Shown: positions 6,680 through 13,327 of the stretch, piece by piece
Position numbering within the stretch: the first letter of the stretch is position 1
How the letters are laid out: each line of letters begins with the position of its first letter
Origin: an uncultured Lachnospiraceae bacterium
Lineage (GTDB): Bacteria > Bacillota > Clostridia > Lachnospirales > Lachnospiraceae
Reading direction: 5' to 3'
Assembly: GCA_910577105.1 (NCBI GenBank)
Contig: CAJTMB010000042.1
Coordinates: 1 to 18,785 of the forward strand
DNA: 18,785 nt
Notes under the pieces: generated by a model
Databases searched by the model: none
What the model was told of the DNA's origin: nothing
The model's input: the letters and a program-made list of their open reading frames with translations, nothing else
Program-made: the position numbers and the translations under genes

Positions 6680-6750
6680 GCAATTCGGAACAGAAGAAGG
6701 AAGTTTTGCAATTACAAAATTATGATTATTTTGGAGAGGAGAAATGGAAG

Positions 6751-8040
6751 ATGGAGTTTGGGAGAAGGACGGATGAGATGCTGCGGTTTATCGGGGAGAG
6801 CCCCAGCGCTTTTCATGCGGTGGAGAATTTGAAGAAGATGGCTATGGCGGCAGGATACGGAGAACTACGGGAAGAGGAGGAATGGACGCTTCTTGCGGGC
6901 GGGAAGTATTTTGTGACGAGGAACGATTCTTCCATAGCGGCATTTTGCATCCCGGCGGATTTGGGAAAAGAAAACGGTGACGGAGCAGGTTTTCATATCG
7001 TGGCGGCACACAGTGATTCCCCTGCCTTTAAGGTGAAAGAAAATCCGGAGATAAAGGCGGAAGGGCAGTATGTGAAGCTGAATACGGAAAAATACGGCGG
7101 TATGCTGCTTCACACATGGTTTGACAGGCCTCTTTCGGTGGCGGGCAGGATTGCCGTAAAAGAGGGCGAAAAAATTGTTACCCGGCTTGTGAATGTGGAT
7201 AAGGATTTGCTGGTGATTCCAAGTCTTGCCATCCATATGAGCAGGGGAACGGACAAGGGTGCGGAGTTCAATCCTCAGATTGACATGCTGCCCCTTTACG
7301 CCCTGACGGAGGAAGAGAACAGCTTTTTAGGGACGGTGGCAAAAGCCGCAGGCGTAAAAGCGGAGGAAATCCTGGCACATGATTTGTTCCTGTATGTGAG
7401 GGAGAAAGGAAGAAGGATAGGAAAGGACGGGGAATTTATCCTCTCCCCCAGACTGGACGATTTACAGTGCGCGTTTTCGGCGATGACTGCCCTGACAGAG
7501 AGCAGCCCGGCTTCCGGCATCAATATCTGCGCCGTGTTTGACAACGAAGAGGTGGGAAGCGGCACAAGGCAGGGAGCGGACTCCACGTTTCTGGCGGATG
7601 TACTGGGGCGGATACAGGAAGCGTTTGGCAAGCCTGATTCCTGGCTTCGGAGGAATATTGCGCGGGGATTTCTGATTTCGGCGGACAATGCCCATGCAGT
7701 TCATCCGGGACATCCCGAAAAGGCGGACCCTGTCAATAAGCCCTGCTTAAACGGCGGCATTGTCATCAAATACCACGGCAGCCAGAAGTATACCACCGAT
7801 TCCCTGACGGCAGCCCGTATAAAAGAGCTTTGCAGGGAAGCCGATGTGCCCGTACAGGCTTATACCAACCGCTCGGATATTGCAGGGGGCTCTACCTTAG
7901 GCAATATCTCCACAGCGCATGTATCCATTCCTTCCGCGGACATCGGGCTGGCGCAGCTTGCCATGCATTCCGCGGTGGAGACGGCGGGAAGCAGGGATAC
8001 GGCATATGCCATCAGGATGATGAAGAGGTTTTTTGCATAA
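6751..8040 (+). CDS. apeB: M18 family aminopeptidase (aspartyl aminopeptidase type)
   Basis: A cytoplasmic, two-metal aminopeptidase that removes N-terminal residues from peptides, with acidic residues preferred by many members. The 429-residue length fits the family. Metal and catalytic residues are visible: AAHSDSPAFKVK (His87, Asp89), LDD near 235-237, DNEEVGS with the Glu pair 266-267, the SADNAHAVHP segment with Asp312, and His406 in LAMHSAVE. FHAVENL near the N-terminus and YTNRSDIAGGSTLG near 371-384 are also typical. The start at 6751 is taken because it follows GGAGAGGAG; an upstream in-frame TTG at 6706 lacks a site and adds unconserved residues. No functional link to the nickel genes is evident. 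Confidence 0.93.
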   Translation: MEFGRRTDEMLRFIGESPSAFHAVENLKKMAMAAGYGELREEEEWTLLAGGKYFVTRNDSSIAAFCIPADLGKENGDGAGFHIVAAHSDSPAFKVKENPEIKAEGQYVKLNTEKYGGMLLHTWFDRPLSVAGRIAVKEGEKIVTRLVNVDKDLLVIPSLAIHMSRGTDKGAEFNPQIDMLPLYALTEEENSFLGTVAKAAGVKAEEILAHDLFLYVREKGRRIGKDGEFILSPRLDDLQCAFSAMTALTESSPASGINICAVFDNEEVGSGTRQGADSTFLADVLGRIQEAFGKPDSWLRRNIARGFLISADNAHAVHPGHPEKADPVNKPCLNGGIVIKYHGSQKYTTDSLTAARIKELCREADVPVQAYTNRSDIAGGSTLGNISTAHVSIPSADIGLAQLAMHSAVETAGSRDTAYAIRMMKRFFA

Positions 8041-8094
8041 GAAGAAGTTTTGTATGAAAGACAGAATGATACATGCCGGCGCAACATAAAGTAA

Positions 8095-8229
8095 TAGTGT
8101 GAGAAGTACTTCTAAAACTCAGCAGCAGAGGCTGCTTCGTTAAGAAGTACTAAGTCTCACACTGAAGAATGCCTAAAATGCGGCATTCTCCGCACAGATA
8201 TGAGATTCCGCAGAGTGGAATCATGGAGG
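8095..8229 (+). repeat. Dispersed fourth copy of the hairpin-rich repeat, with a stub of a fifth
   Basis: This 135-bp stretch matches the units between larE and larB along its whole length but with scattered changes. The long stem AGTACTTCT/AGAAGTACT with TGTGAGA/TCTCACA is intact. The second hairpin keeps GAATGCC/GGCATTC although its loop and outer bases differ. The third is ATTCCGC against GTGGAAT, with a G-T wobble in place of a G-C pair. After the terminal TCATGGAGG, a further unit begins (TTAGTGTGAGA, 8230-8240) and breaks off. It lies between the aminopeptidase and the subtilase gene, in the same orientation as the tandem copies. Confidence 0.9.
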
Positions 8230-8276
8230 TTAGTGTGAGATATGGGTTATAGAGAAACTGCGATAGGGAGGCCGGT

Positions 8277-9941
8277 ATGGAAAATCAAAAGCTGGAGAAT
8301 TTATTGAATCTGGCACTGGAAACACCGGAATATGTCAGAGAGAAGTCTTTAAACTTAAATGTGGGGTTTGAACCGGATACCCGCACATGGGAATTAATCG
8401 TAAAGTACAACGGGTCATTAGAAAGACTTGCCGCAATGGGAATTACGGTGGAAGAGCTTCTGGCAGGCTATGCCATCCTGACAGTTCCGGAAGGGCTGGT
8501 GGAAGAGGTGGCAGAGCAGCCGGAAATAGAATATGTGGAAAAGCCCAAGCGGCTTTTTTTTTCTGTTTTAAACGGAAAAGAAGCTTCCTGCATCACGCCG
8601 GTCACTGTCAGGGAACCGTATCTGGACGGAGAGGGCGTTATCGTGGCAGTGATTGACTCCGGCATAGATTTTTCCAACAGACATTTTCGCAATGCAGACG
8701 GAAGCAGCAGGATTTTATATCTCTGGGACCAGACGATTCTGCCAAATGAAGCACTGGGCAGAAGGGCGCCCGAAGGTTTTGCCCAGGGGACGGAGTTTAC
8801 AAAAGAACAGATAGACGAGGCGCTTTTTGCCGAAACCATGGAGGAAAGCTACCGTCTGGTGCCGAGCCGTGACGTCAGCGGACACGGAACGGCGGTGGCA
8901 GGCATTGCGGCAGGGGGAGGGGACGGCATTTATGAAGGCGTTGCGCCAAAGAGCAGCCTTATCGTGGTAAAACTGGGAGTGCCCGACGTGCAGTCTTTTC
9001 CAAGGACAACAGAGCTGATGCGCGCTATAACATATGTCACAAGGAAAGCACAGCAGTTATCCATGCCGGTTTCCGTCAATTTAAGCTTCGGCAATACTTA
9101 CGGTGCGCATGACGGCGCTTCCCTGCTGGAACGGTTTCTGGACAATGCCGCGGAAGTGGGAAGGACGGTAATCAGTGTGGGAAGCGGAAACGAGGGAGCT
9201 TCCGCAGGGCATGTGCAGGGAAATCTGGACGTGGGAGGCGGAGAAATCCCGGCAGGAAGAAGCGTCGGGGTAGAGTTGGGAGTGGGCGATTATGAAACGG
9301 CGCTCAGCGTACAGCTTTGGAAAAACTATGTTGACCGTTACAGGATTACGCTACGCTCACCCCGTGGGGAGGAACAGGTTGTGCCGATTGACAGGGCAGG
9401 AAAAATAACCTTTAGGATGGAACAGACGGATATTCTGGTATATATCGGGGAACCGGCGCCCTACGCCGTAAATCAGGAAATCTATTTTGATTTTATTCCG
9501 GCGGAATCGTATGTGACAAGAGGGGTGTGGACCTTTCAGATAGAAAGCCTGCAAAGCGTCACGGGGCAATACTATTTTTATCTGCCGAGCGAGGCTGTCC
9601 GTAGCAGGAATACCCGCTTTTTCACCCCAAGCCCGCAGATTACGCTAACGATTCCCTCCACGGCGCAAAAGGTTATCACAGTGGGGGCTTATAACAGCGC
9701 CTTTGAATCCTACGCTGATTTTTCCGGGCGTGGCTATGTCTACCCGGAAAGGACAGTCGGCCTTGTGGCGGCAGGGGCCATCAAACCGGATATTGTGGCG
9801 CCGGGTGTAAACATCACCGCGCCGGATGTTTTTGGAGGTTATGGACAGTTTACAGGCACTTCTTTTGCGACTCCCTTTGTGACAGGTTCAGCGGCGCTTC
9901 TGATGCAGTGGGGGGATGGCGTTATAATAAGGTTAAGTTAG
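8277..9941 (+). CDS. S8 subtilase (Csp-like), 3' end replaced at the mobile-element junction
   Basis: A subtilisin-family serine protease of the Lachnospiraceae/Csp-like type, without a signal peptide. An N-terminal prodomain-like part (about 35-90) precedes the catalytic domain. The triad is Asp127 in VIDSGID, His203 in SGHGTAVAG and Ser529 in GTSFATP; Asn305 in GSGNEG is the oxyanion residue. A long insert of about 130 residues between Asn305 and Ser529 is usual for this subfamily. After ALLMQWG (540-546) the reading departs from the family and ends eight residues later in IIRLS. As I recall, relatives continue for roughly 40-60 more residues. The change coincides with the shift to AT-rich DNA, so the gene seems to have been split by insertion. 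The catalytic residues remain, but loss of the final core helix may make the product inactive. The ribosome site is AGGGAGG at 8265-8271. Confidence 0.85.
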   Translation: MENQKLENLLNLALETPEYVREKSLNLNVGFEPDTRTWELIVKYNGSLERLAAMGITVEELLAGYAILTVPEGLVEEVAEQPEIEYVEKPKRLFFSVLNGKEASCITPVTVREPYLDGEGVIVAVIDSGIDFSNRHFRNADGSSRILYLWDQTILPNEALGRRAPEGFAQGTEFTKEQIDEALFAETMEESYRLVPSRDVSGHGTAVAGIAAGGGDGIYEGVAPKSSLIVVKLGVPDVQSFPRTTELMRAITYVTRKAQQLSMPVSVNLSFGNTYGAHDGASLLERFLDNAAEVGRTVISVGSGNEGASAGHVQGNLDVGGGEIPAGRSVGVELGVGDYETALSVQLWKNYVDRYRITLRSPRGEEQVVPIDRAGKITFRMEQTDILVYIGEPAPYAVNQEIYFDFIPAESYVTRGVWTFQIESLQSVTGQYYFYLPSEAVRSRNTRFFTPSPQITLTIPSTAQKVITVGAYNSAFESYADFSGRGYVYPERTVGLVAAGAIKPDIVAPGVNITAPDVFGGYGQFTGTSFATPFVTGSAALLMQWGDGVIIRLS

Positions 9942-10064
9942 TAAGAAGCCCATAAACAAAGGGATTCCGCTAATTCAGTCCTATATAAAAATGCTGATTT
10001 TATTCAGAATTTTGATTAGGACAGGCCTGTTTGTAATCTAATAAATGAATAAAAATCAAACGTG

Positions 10065-10139
10065 TAGCAATTATGTAACATAAGGAGGGTTGCCCTTATA
10101 ATAGAATAGCTATGCGTATTTAGCAACAATGTAATATGA
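10065..10139 (+). promoter_or_regulatory. Promoter-like site flanked by two imperfect direct repeats
   Basis: A perfect TATAAT lies at 10097-10102; 17 bp upstream is TGTAAC, a weak -35 match. Two related 19-base sequences flank it. TAGCAA then ATGTAAcATaA starts at 10065, and TAGCAA then ATGTAAtATgA starts at 10121, 56 bp apart. The first overlaps the -35 position and the second lies just after the predicted start of transcription, a layout suited to a repressor or recombinase-type DNA-binding protein. The promoter would drive the leader and the small genes from 10235 on. The rest of 9942-10234 holds short inverted repeats (for instance GTCCTA against TAGGAC near 9980-10020) and no gene. Confidence 0.45.
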
Positions 10140-10144
10140 ATTTT

Positions 10145-10213
10145 AAGTAGGACTTAATTAGCTCTAACCTTGTGATTTATTTCTCTGGTAGCTGAATAGG
10201 TCCTACTTTTTTT
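10145..10213 (+). terminator. Leader hairpin with T-run (attenuator-like) ahead of the first element gene
   Basis: AAGTAGGAC (10145-10153) pairs with GTCCTACTT (10200-10208). An inner section pairs AGCT (10160-10163) with AGCT (10190-10193), and weaker pairs lie between. The right arm runs into seven T residues (10207-10213), giving a strong intrinsic-terminator shape. It lies between the candidate promoter and the first gene, only 21 bp before the ATG at 10235, so it would act as an attenuator of the whole small-gene operon. The bases after it, GCCCGG then GGAGGAG, resemble those after the terminator upstream of the adhesin. Confidence 0.75.
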
Positions 10214-10234
10214 GCCCGGAAAAGGAGGAGCTAA

Positions 10235-10627
10235 ATGGCAATCACTAAGAAAGAGCTTATTAAGTTCATGGATGAGTTGGTAGAGCTAGCCAGCGAGGAA
10301 AACAAGTCGAGAGCAATCTTGGTTAAGGAAAAGTTTATCAATGACTTTGAGAGAAGTTATGAGTACGAAAAGGAGGTTCAGACGGAAATTGCAGAACTGC
10401 CACCTTACTATATAGCGGCAATGCCGGATTTGATACAGGAAGAAATCAAGGCAAAGGTAATAGCTGCATTAACAGAGTGTGGTGAGTGTACCCCGGAAAA
10501 TGTGGAAAGAGCAATGAGTTCCAAAATCTATGACTTAGATGATTTGATTGACATTAAGGAGTATGTCAGACGCATGGAGGAGGAACAGAGAAAGAAAGCA
10601 GAGCAGAAATGGGGGAAAGGCAGATGA
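10235..10627 (+). CDS. Hypothetical protein of the mobile element (130 aa)
   Basis: I do not recognise a named family. The protein is highly charged and predicted mainly helical. A Lys/Glu-rich first third is followed by a central LPPYYIAAMPDLIQEEIKAKVIAALTECGECTPENVERAM, which could be a small helical domain with a CGEC pair. The tail is basic and charged (EEEQRKKAEQKWGKGR). There is no signal peptide or membrane span. A strong AAAGGAGGAG site precedes the ATG, directly after the leader hairpin, so it is the first gene of the element operon. Its stop overlaps the start of the next small gene (ATGA). A role in element maintenance or transfer is possible but not shown by the sequence. Confidence 0.8.
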   Translation: MAITKKELIKFMDELVELASEENKSRAILVKEKFINDFERSYEYEKEVQTEIAELPPYYIAAMPDLIQEEIKAKVIAALTECGECTPENVERAMSSKIYDLDDLIDIKEYVRRMEEEQRKKAEQKWGKGR

Positions 10628-10773
10628 TAAAAGCGATTATAGGTATCGGAGTTGCGTTAGTGTGGATTACATTCTTTGCACTTGTTAAAGCAGCAGGTAC
10701 GGCAGACAGAAGATTGGAAGAAATACAGAGGCTTTCCGCCGAGCGAGAGGCGGGTGTTGTCTGTGGGAATTAA
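10624..10773 (+). CDS. Small single-span membrane peptide (49 aa), translationally coupled
   Basis: This short frame begins at the ATGA overlapping the stop of the preceding gene. It encodes MIKAIIGIGVALVWITFFALVK-type sequence: about 20 hydrophobic residues near the N-terminus form one probable membrane span, followed by a charged tail with TADRRLEEIQRLSAERE, likely helical and cytoplasmic. The last bases overlap the likely start of the cysteine-rich gene. The tight overlaps on both sides are the main support for its being real. I do not recognise a family. Functions such as a holin-like, toxin-like or complex-anchoring peptide cannot be distinguished. Confidence 0.6.
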   Translation: MIKAIIGIGVALVWITFFALVKAAGTADRRLEEIQRLSAEREAGVVCGN

Positions 10774-11035
10774 TGTAAAGGTACAAAAGTCTCCAAAACC
10801 TAGCAAAGTTGTAACAGCAGAGGCAAGGTTGGAGCGTGATTTAAAAAGTTGTATGCGATGTAGATACTTTCATGGTAACAATCGCCAATGCATAGCAAAG
10901 AAATGTGTTAAGGAAGATTTGAAACAGCCGGAAATAACGGAGGAAGAAAAGCAAAGTAAATGTTTTGGGTGTCCATACCCATATATAGAAGGTTATTGTT
11001 TCCCTTGTATGAAGGAATTGCTTGGACTAACTTGA
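10763..11035 (+). CDS. Eight-cysteine, probably zinc-binding small protein
   Basis: About 90 residues if the GTG at 10763 is the start; a TTG at 10757 is an alternative, and a frame open from 10676 makes longer forms possible. I chose 10763 because GAGGCGGG lies 8-10 bases upstream and the segment before it overlaps the coupled membrane peptide. Eight cysteines fall in four pairs: 30/33, 43/48, 67/70 and 79/82, enough for two zinc sites. The first half has the CMRCRYFHGNNRQCIAKKC pattern, a small Cys-rich module seen in proteins of mobile elements and phages in Firmicutes. Its function is unknown; nucleic-acid or protein binding is plausible. Confidence 0.7.
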   Translation: MGINVKVQKSPKPSKVVTAEARLERDLKSCMRCRYFHGNNRQCIAKKCVKEDLKQPEITEEEKQSKCFGCPYPYIEGYCFPCMKELLGLT

Positions 11036-11060
11036 GAAAAGAATTATGGAGGTGGTTGAC

Positions 11061-11477
11061 ATGGCAAGGTCTAAGCTAACAGTAGAAGAGAGAAAGCAGC
11101 GAAGATATGAAAAATCGGAGGAATACCGAAAGAAAGTATTAAGATTCACATTACAGTTTAATCCGAATACGGATATGGAAGCACGAAATTGGTTTGAGAA
11201 AAATGGAAAAAGTGGTGCATATCTGAAATCGCTGATAATGCAAGATAAGAAAGAAGCAATCCGAGAAGCAAAATGGGAGTGTACCTTGTGGGGAAATATC
11301 GGATGTCAGCTTGAAAAGGTGATAGTGGGAGATTATGTGAAAGAAATTATAGATGCCATTTATGGAGAGGTTAGTGAAGAAATTAAAAAATATGACAATT
11401 ATCCGCATTACAGCGAGGATGATGTAAGGAATGCAGTTGGAAGTGTACTGGTTCGCAGATTAGGATTAAAGAATTGA
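11061..11477 (+). CDS. Ribbon-helix-helix-like small protein (138 aa)
   Basis: A basic N-terminus (ARSKLTVEERKQRRYEKSEEYRKK) leads into VLRFTLQFNPNTDMEARNWFEKNGKSGAYLKSLI, one beta strand and two helices laid out as in the ribbon-helix-helix proteins of Firmicute mobile elements. The remaining 75 residues are mostly helical and unrecognised, possibly an oligomerisation part. The start at 11061 is preferred to 11046 because GGAGG at 11048-11052 is then a proper ribosome site. It lies 20 bp upstream of the parM-like gene, so it may be a regulator of this operon or bind the element's own DNA. The family assignment rests on pattern recognition only. Confidence 0.65.
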   Translation: MARSKLTVEERKQRRYEKSEEYRKKVLRFTLQFNPNTDMEARNWFEKNGKSGAYLKSLIMQDKKEAIREAKWECTLWGNIGCQLEKVIVGDYVKEIIDAIYGEVSEEIKKYDNYPHYSEDDVRNAVGSVLVRRLGLKN

Positions 11478-11497
11478 TATTAAGGAAGGAGATATTT

Positions 11498-12430
11498 ATG
11501 GATAGACATATTGAGGTTGTCGGTGTGGATCACGGCTGGTCCGGAATGAAAACAGTTAGTCAGGTGTTTACAACCGGAGTTAAGGAAATTACAACAGAAC
11601 CTGCTTTTTACAACAATGTAGTAGAGTTCAATGGTACTTATTACAAGGTAGGCGGTAAGCGGCTTGAAGTAAGGGATTTAAAAGTAGAAAATGATAACTT
11701 CTACATTCTTACATTGGCGGCAGTTGCGAAAGAGTTAAACAGACGAGGAATGAGAAATGCAAATATTCTCTTATCCGTAGGGTTGCCTCTTACAAGATTT
11801 GGAGCAGAGAAGCAGGACTTCATCGACTACTTATCAAAGGAAAAGGAAGTGACCTTCAGATTTGATAACGAGCAGTATCGTATCAAACTCGCAAGGGTGT
11901 CGGTGTTCCCTCAATGCTATGCGGCAGTTGCCGACAGAATGAAGATTCTCCCGAAAAGGGTTGTGGTGGTGGATATTGGAAGTTGGACCATTGACATTAT
12001 GCCGATTGAAGATTCCGCACCGAACGAAGCAGAATGTATCACTATCAGGGAAGGTTTGATTAAGTGCATGAGGACAATTAATGAGGAATGTATGAGGCAG
12101 TATGGTAAGGAACTTTCAGAGGAAGATATTCAGGAGATTATGAGAACTGGAAAGCACGAGAAACTTCCCCAGAAGTATCTGACTATTGTGGAAGATTGTC
12201 TGAGAGCTTATGTTGATAAGGTTTATAACATTCTTTTAGAGCATGGATATAACCTTGAAGTCACAGAAATTGTATTTGTTGGCGGTGGTGCAAATGTAGT
12301 AAAGCGTTTTGGAAACTATGACGGAAATAATATTCAGTATATTGAAGATGTCAAAGCAAATGCGAAAGGATATGAATATCTTGGCAGGCTCTATTTATCT
12401 ACACATAAAAAAGAGTTTGGATTGGGGTGA
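11498..12430 (+). CDS. parM: ParM/StbA-like plasmid-segregation actin
   Basis: An actin-fold ATPase of 310 residues, close in length to ParM. Such proteins polymerise into filaments that push DNA copies apart with the help of a DNA-bound ParR adaptor. Phosphate-1 is VGVDHGWSGMKT (8-19), with the Asp/Gly pattern of the family. LLSVGLPLTRFG (91-102) is typical of ParM-like N-terminal domains. Phosphate-2 is VVVDIGSWTIDI (156-167), and the adenosine motif is IVFVGGGANVVKR (258-270). The start at 11498 follows AAGGAGAT; an ATT-type extension upstream is not needed. The ParR-like gene follows 5 bp later. On an integrated element this suggests partition or stabilisation of the excised circle. Confidence 0.88.
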   Translation: MDRHIEVVGVDHGWSGMKTVSQVFTTGVKEITTEPAFYNNVVEFNGTYYKVGGKRLEVRDLKVENDNFYILTLAAVAKELNRRGMRNANILLSVGLPLTRFGAEKQDFIDYLSKEKEVTFRFDNEQYRIKLARVSVFPQCYAAVADRMKILPKRVVVVDIGSWTIDIMPIEDSAPNEAECITIREGLIKCMRTINEECMRQYGKELSEEDIQEIMRTGKHEKLPQKYLTIVEDCLRAYVDKVYNILLEHGYNLEVTEIVFVGGGANVVKRFGNYDGNNIQYIEDVKANAKGYEYLGRLYLSTHKKEFGLG

Positions 12431-12435
12431 TGTAA

Positions 12436-12858
12436 ATGGCTAGGTCAAATGTTGCAAATCATAGTTTGAGGCTTAATCTCGATAATGAACAGCATAGGCG
12501 AGTGGAAAAGGTTTTAGCAGGCTTGAATCTGGATGTGCATAAATCAATCAACCAATTCTTGGTGGAAGCGGCAGATGCTTATATCAGTAGGTTAGAAGGT
12601 AGTGACCTGACTTATGAAGATGTACCAAAGAAGGAGGAAGTCCGTTATATCACAAAGGATGATTTAGAGGAATTACGCAGGAAGATTAAGGATGAACTGC
12701 AAAAGGAGATGATAAGCATATTGGGTTCGGCTCTTATTACCGGAAAAGTAATTCAGATGCCGGAAATCATGGCTGTTAGGGAGGGTGTAACACCGAAGGA
12801 GACAGAAGATGTAAGTGCGAATGAAACAACAATGGGACTTGTTTCATCATGGGGATAA
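12436..12858 (+). CDS. ParR-like adaptor (ribbon-helix-helix protein)
   Basis: A 140-residue protein with an N-terminal SLRLNLDNEQHRRVEKVLAGL strand-helix unit and a second helix, KSINQFLVEAADAYISRL. This is the ribbon-helix-helix layout of ParR proteins and their DNA-binding relatives. The middle (EELRRKIKDELQKEM) is a charged, coiled-coil-like helix, and the tail is acidic and flexible. Its position 5 bp after the actin gene, with its ribosome site GGGGTGAT overlapping the parM stop, matches the parMR gene order. I infer that it binds a centromere site and recruits the filament; no centromere-like array of short direct repeats is visible nearby. Confidence 0.72.
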   Translation: MARSNVANHSLRLNLDNEQHRRVEKVLAGLNLDVHKSINQFLVEAADAYISRLEGSDLTYEDVPKKEEVRYITKDDLEELRRKIKDELQKEMISILGSALITGKVIQMPEIMAVREGVTPKETEDVSANETTMGLVSSWG

Positions 12859-12876
12859 TGGAAAGGAGGAACTGTT

Positions 12877-13056
12877 ATGGCAGGAATGATTTTAAGAAAG
12901 ACAGACATGGTATTACTTATCATATTGAAGGGAATGCTTCATGTAGCGTTAATGATTTTGAAACTGTTATTTGGTGGCTTGAAGTTGTTCCTGCTGTTGC
13001 TTGCTTTCGTTGTAAGGGTGCTGTTGTCTTTGGTTGGGATAGCTGCACATGATTAA
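12877..13056 (+). CDS. Very hydrophobic small membrane protein (59 aa)
   Basis: This frame has an excellent ribosome site, AAAGGAGG at 12862-12869, seven bases before the ATG. It encodes a short basic N-terminus (MAGMILRKTD), then nearly continuous hydrophobic residues from 11 to 56 broken by Lys18, Lys29, Lys36 and Arg47. That pattern fits two membrane helices or one long amphipathic segment. A longer overlapping frame from 12849 lacks a proper site and looks like a shadow. The family is unknown. Small hydrophobic proteins near segregation genes can be type I toxins, holins or conjugation-channel pieces; nothing here decides among them. Confidence 0.72.
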   Translation: MAGMILRKTDMVLLIILKGMLHVALMILKLLFGGLKLFLLLLAFVVRVLLSLVGIAAHD

Positions 13057-13074
13057 GGAAGGGAGGTGTCAGTT

Positions 13075-13155
13075 ATGTGGAGATATAAGTTTTTTATGGC
13101 ACACAAGAACAATGCCAGAGCTAAGAGACTTATGGCGTACATGAACAGAATGTAG
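13075..13155 (+). CDS. Short basic peptide (26 aa)
   Basis: A 26-codon frame with a strong GGGAGGTG site nine bases before the ATG and 18 bp after the previous stop. It encodes MWRYKFFMAHKNNARAKRL followed by MAYMNRM: strongly basic with aromatic residues at the start, possibly an amphipathic helix. I do not recognise it. The good ribosome site and conserved spacing relative to the preceding gene suggest that it is translated. A leader peptide for what follows is the main alternative. Confidence 0.45.
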   Translation: MWRYKFFMAHKNNARAKRLMAYMNRM

Positions 13156-13175
13156 TAAAATATCAGGAGGAAGAT

Positions 13176-13202
13176 ATGAACAGAATACGGGATCAGCCCT
13201 AA
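13176..13202 (+). other. Eight-codon mini-frame with a strong ribosome site, possibly the start of a broken gene
   Basis: CAGGAGGAAG at 13164-13173 sits just before ATG 13176, but the frame stops after eight codons (MNRIRDQP). One base out of phase, another frame is open from 13180 to the TAG at 13267-13269, with a protein-like translation ending SVNSQINTVPIEGNVTKM but no start codon of its own. The pair could be a small gene broken by a frameshift or deletion, a leader peptide, or chance. The rest of 13156-13327 contains a hairpin at 13294-13320 and nothing else I can support. Confidence 0.3.
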
Positions 13203-13293
13203 TAATGGGAGTTCCGTAAACAGTCAAATAAATACAGTACCCATTGAGGGAAATGTCACAAAAATGTAGCAGGGCAGTTTATGGAACAATAAG

Positions 13294-13320
13294 CCTGTCC
13301 CTCATGGGAGAGAGGACAGG
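13294..13320 (+). promoter_or_regulatory. Hairpin overlapping the lipoprotein ribosome site
   Basis: CCTGTCC (13294-13300) is exactly complementary to GGACAGG (13314-13320), with inner CTC/GAG pairs. The right arm contains most of the Shine-Dalgarno-like stretch GAGAGAGGACAGGTGAT before the ATG at 13328. Folding would hide the ribosome site, so translation of the lipoprotein gene may be regulated or dampened. Confidence 0.5.
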
Positions 13321-13327
13321 TGATATT

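Noticed and set aside
12849..13052. 67-aa frame after the ParR-like gene
   Set aside because: Its start overlaps the parR end without a ribosome site, while another frame (12877-13056) has a strong site and a coherent hydrophobic protein.
10235..13155. Complete prophage or phage module
   Set aside because: There are no capsid, terminase, portal or lysis genes; ParM/ParR and adhesin genes fit a conjugative or plasmid-like element better.
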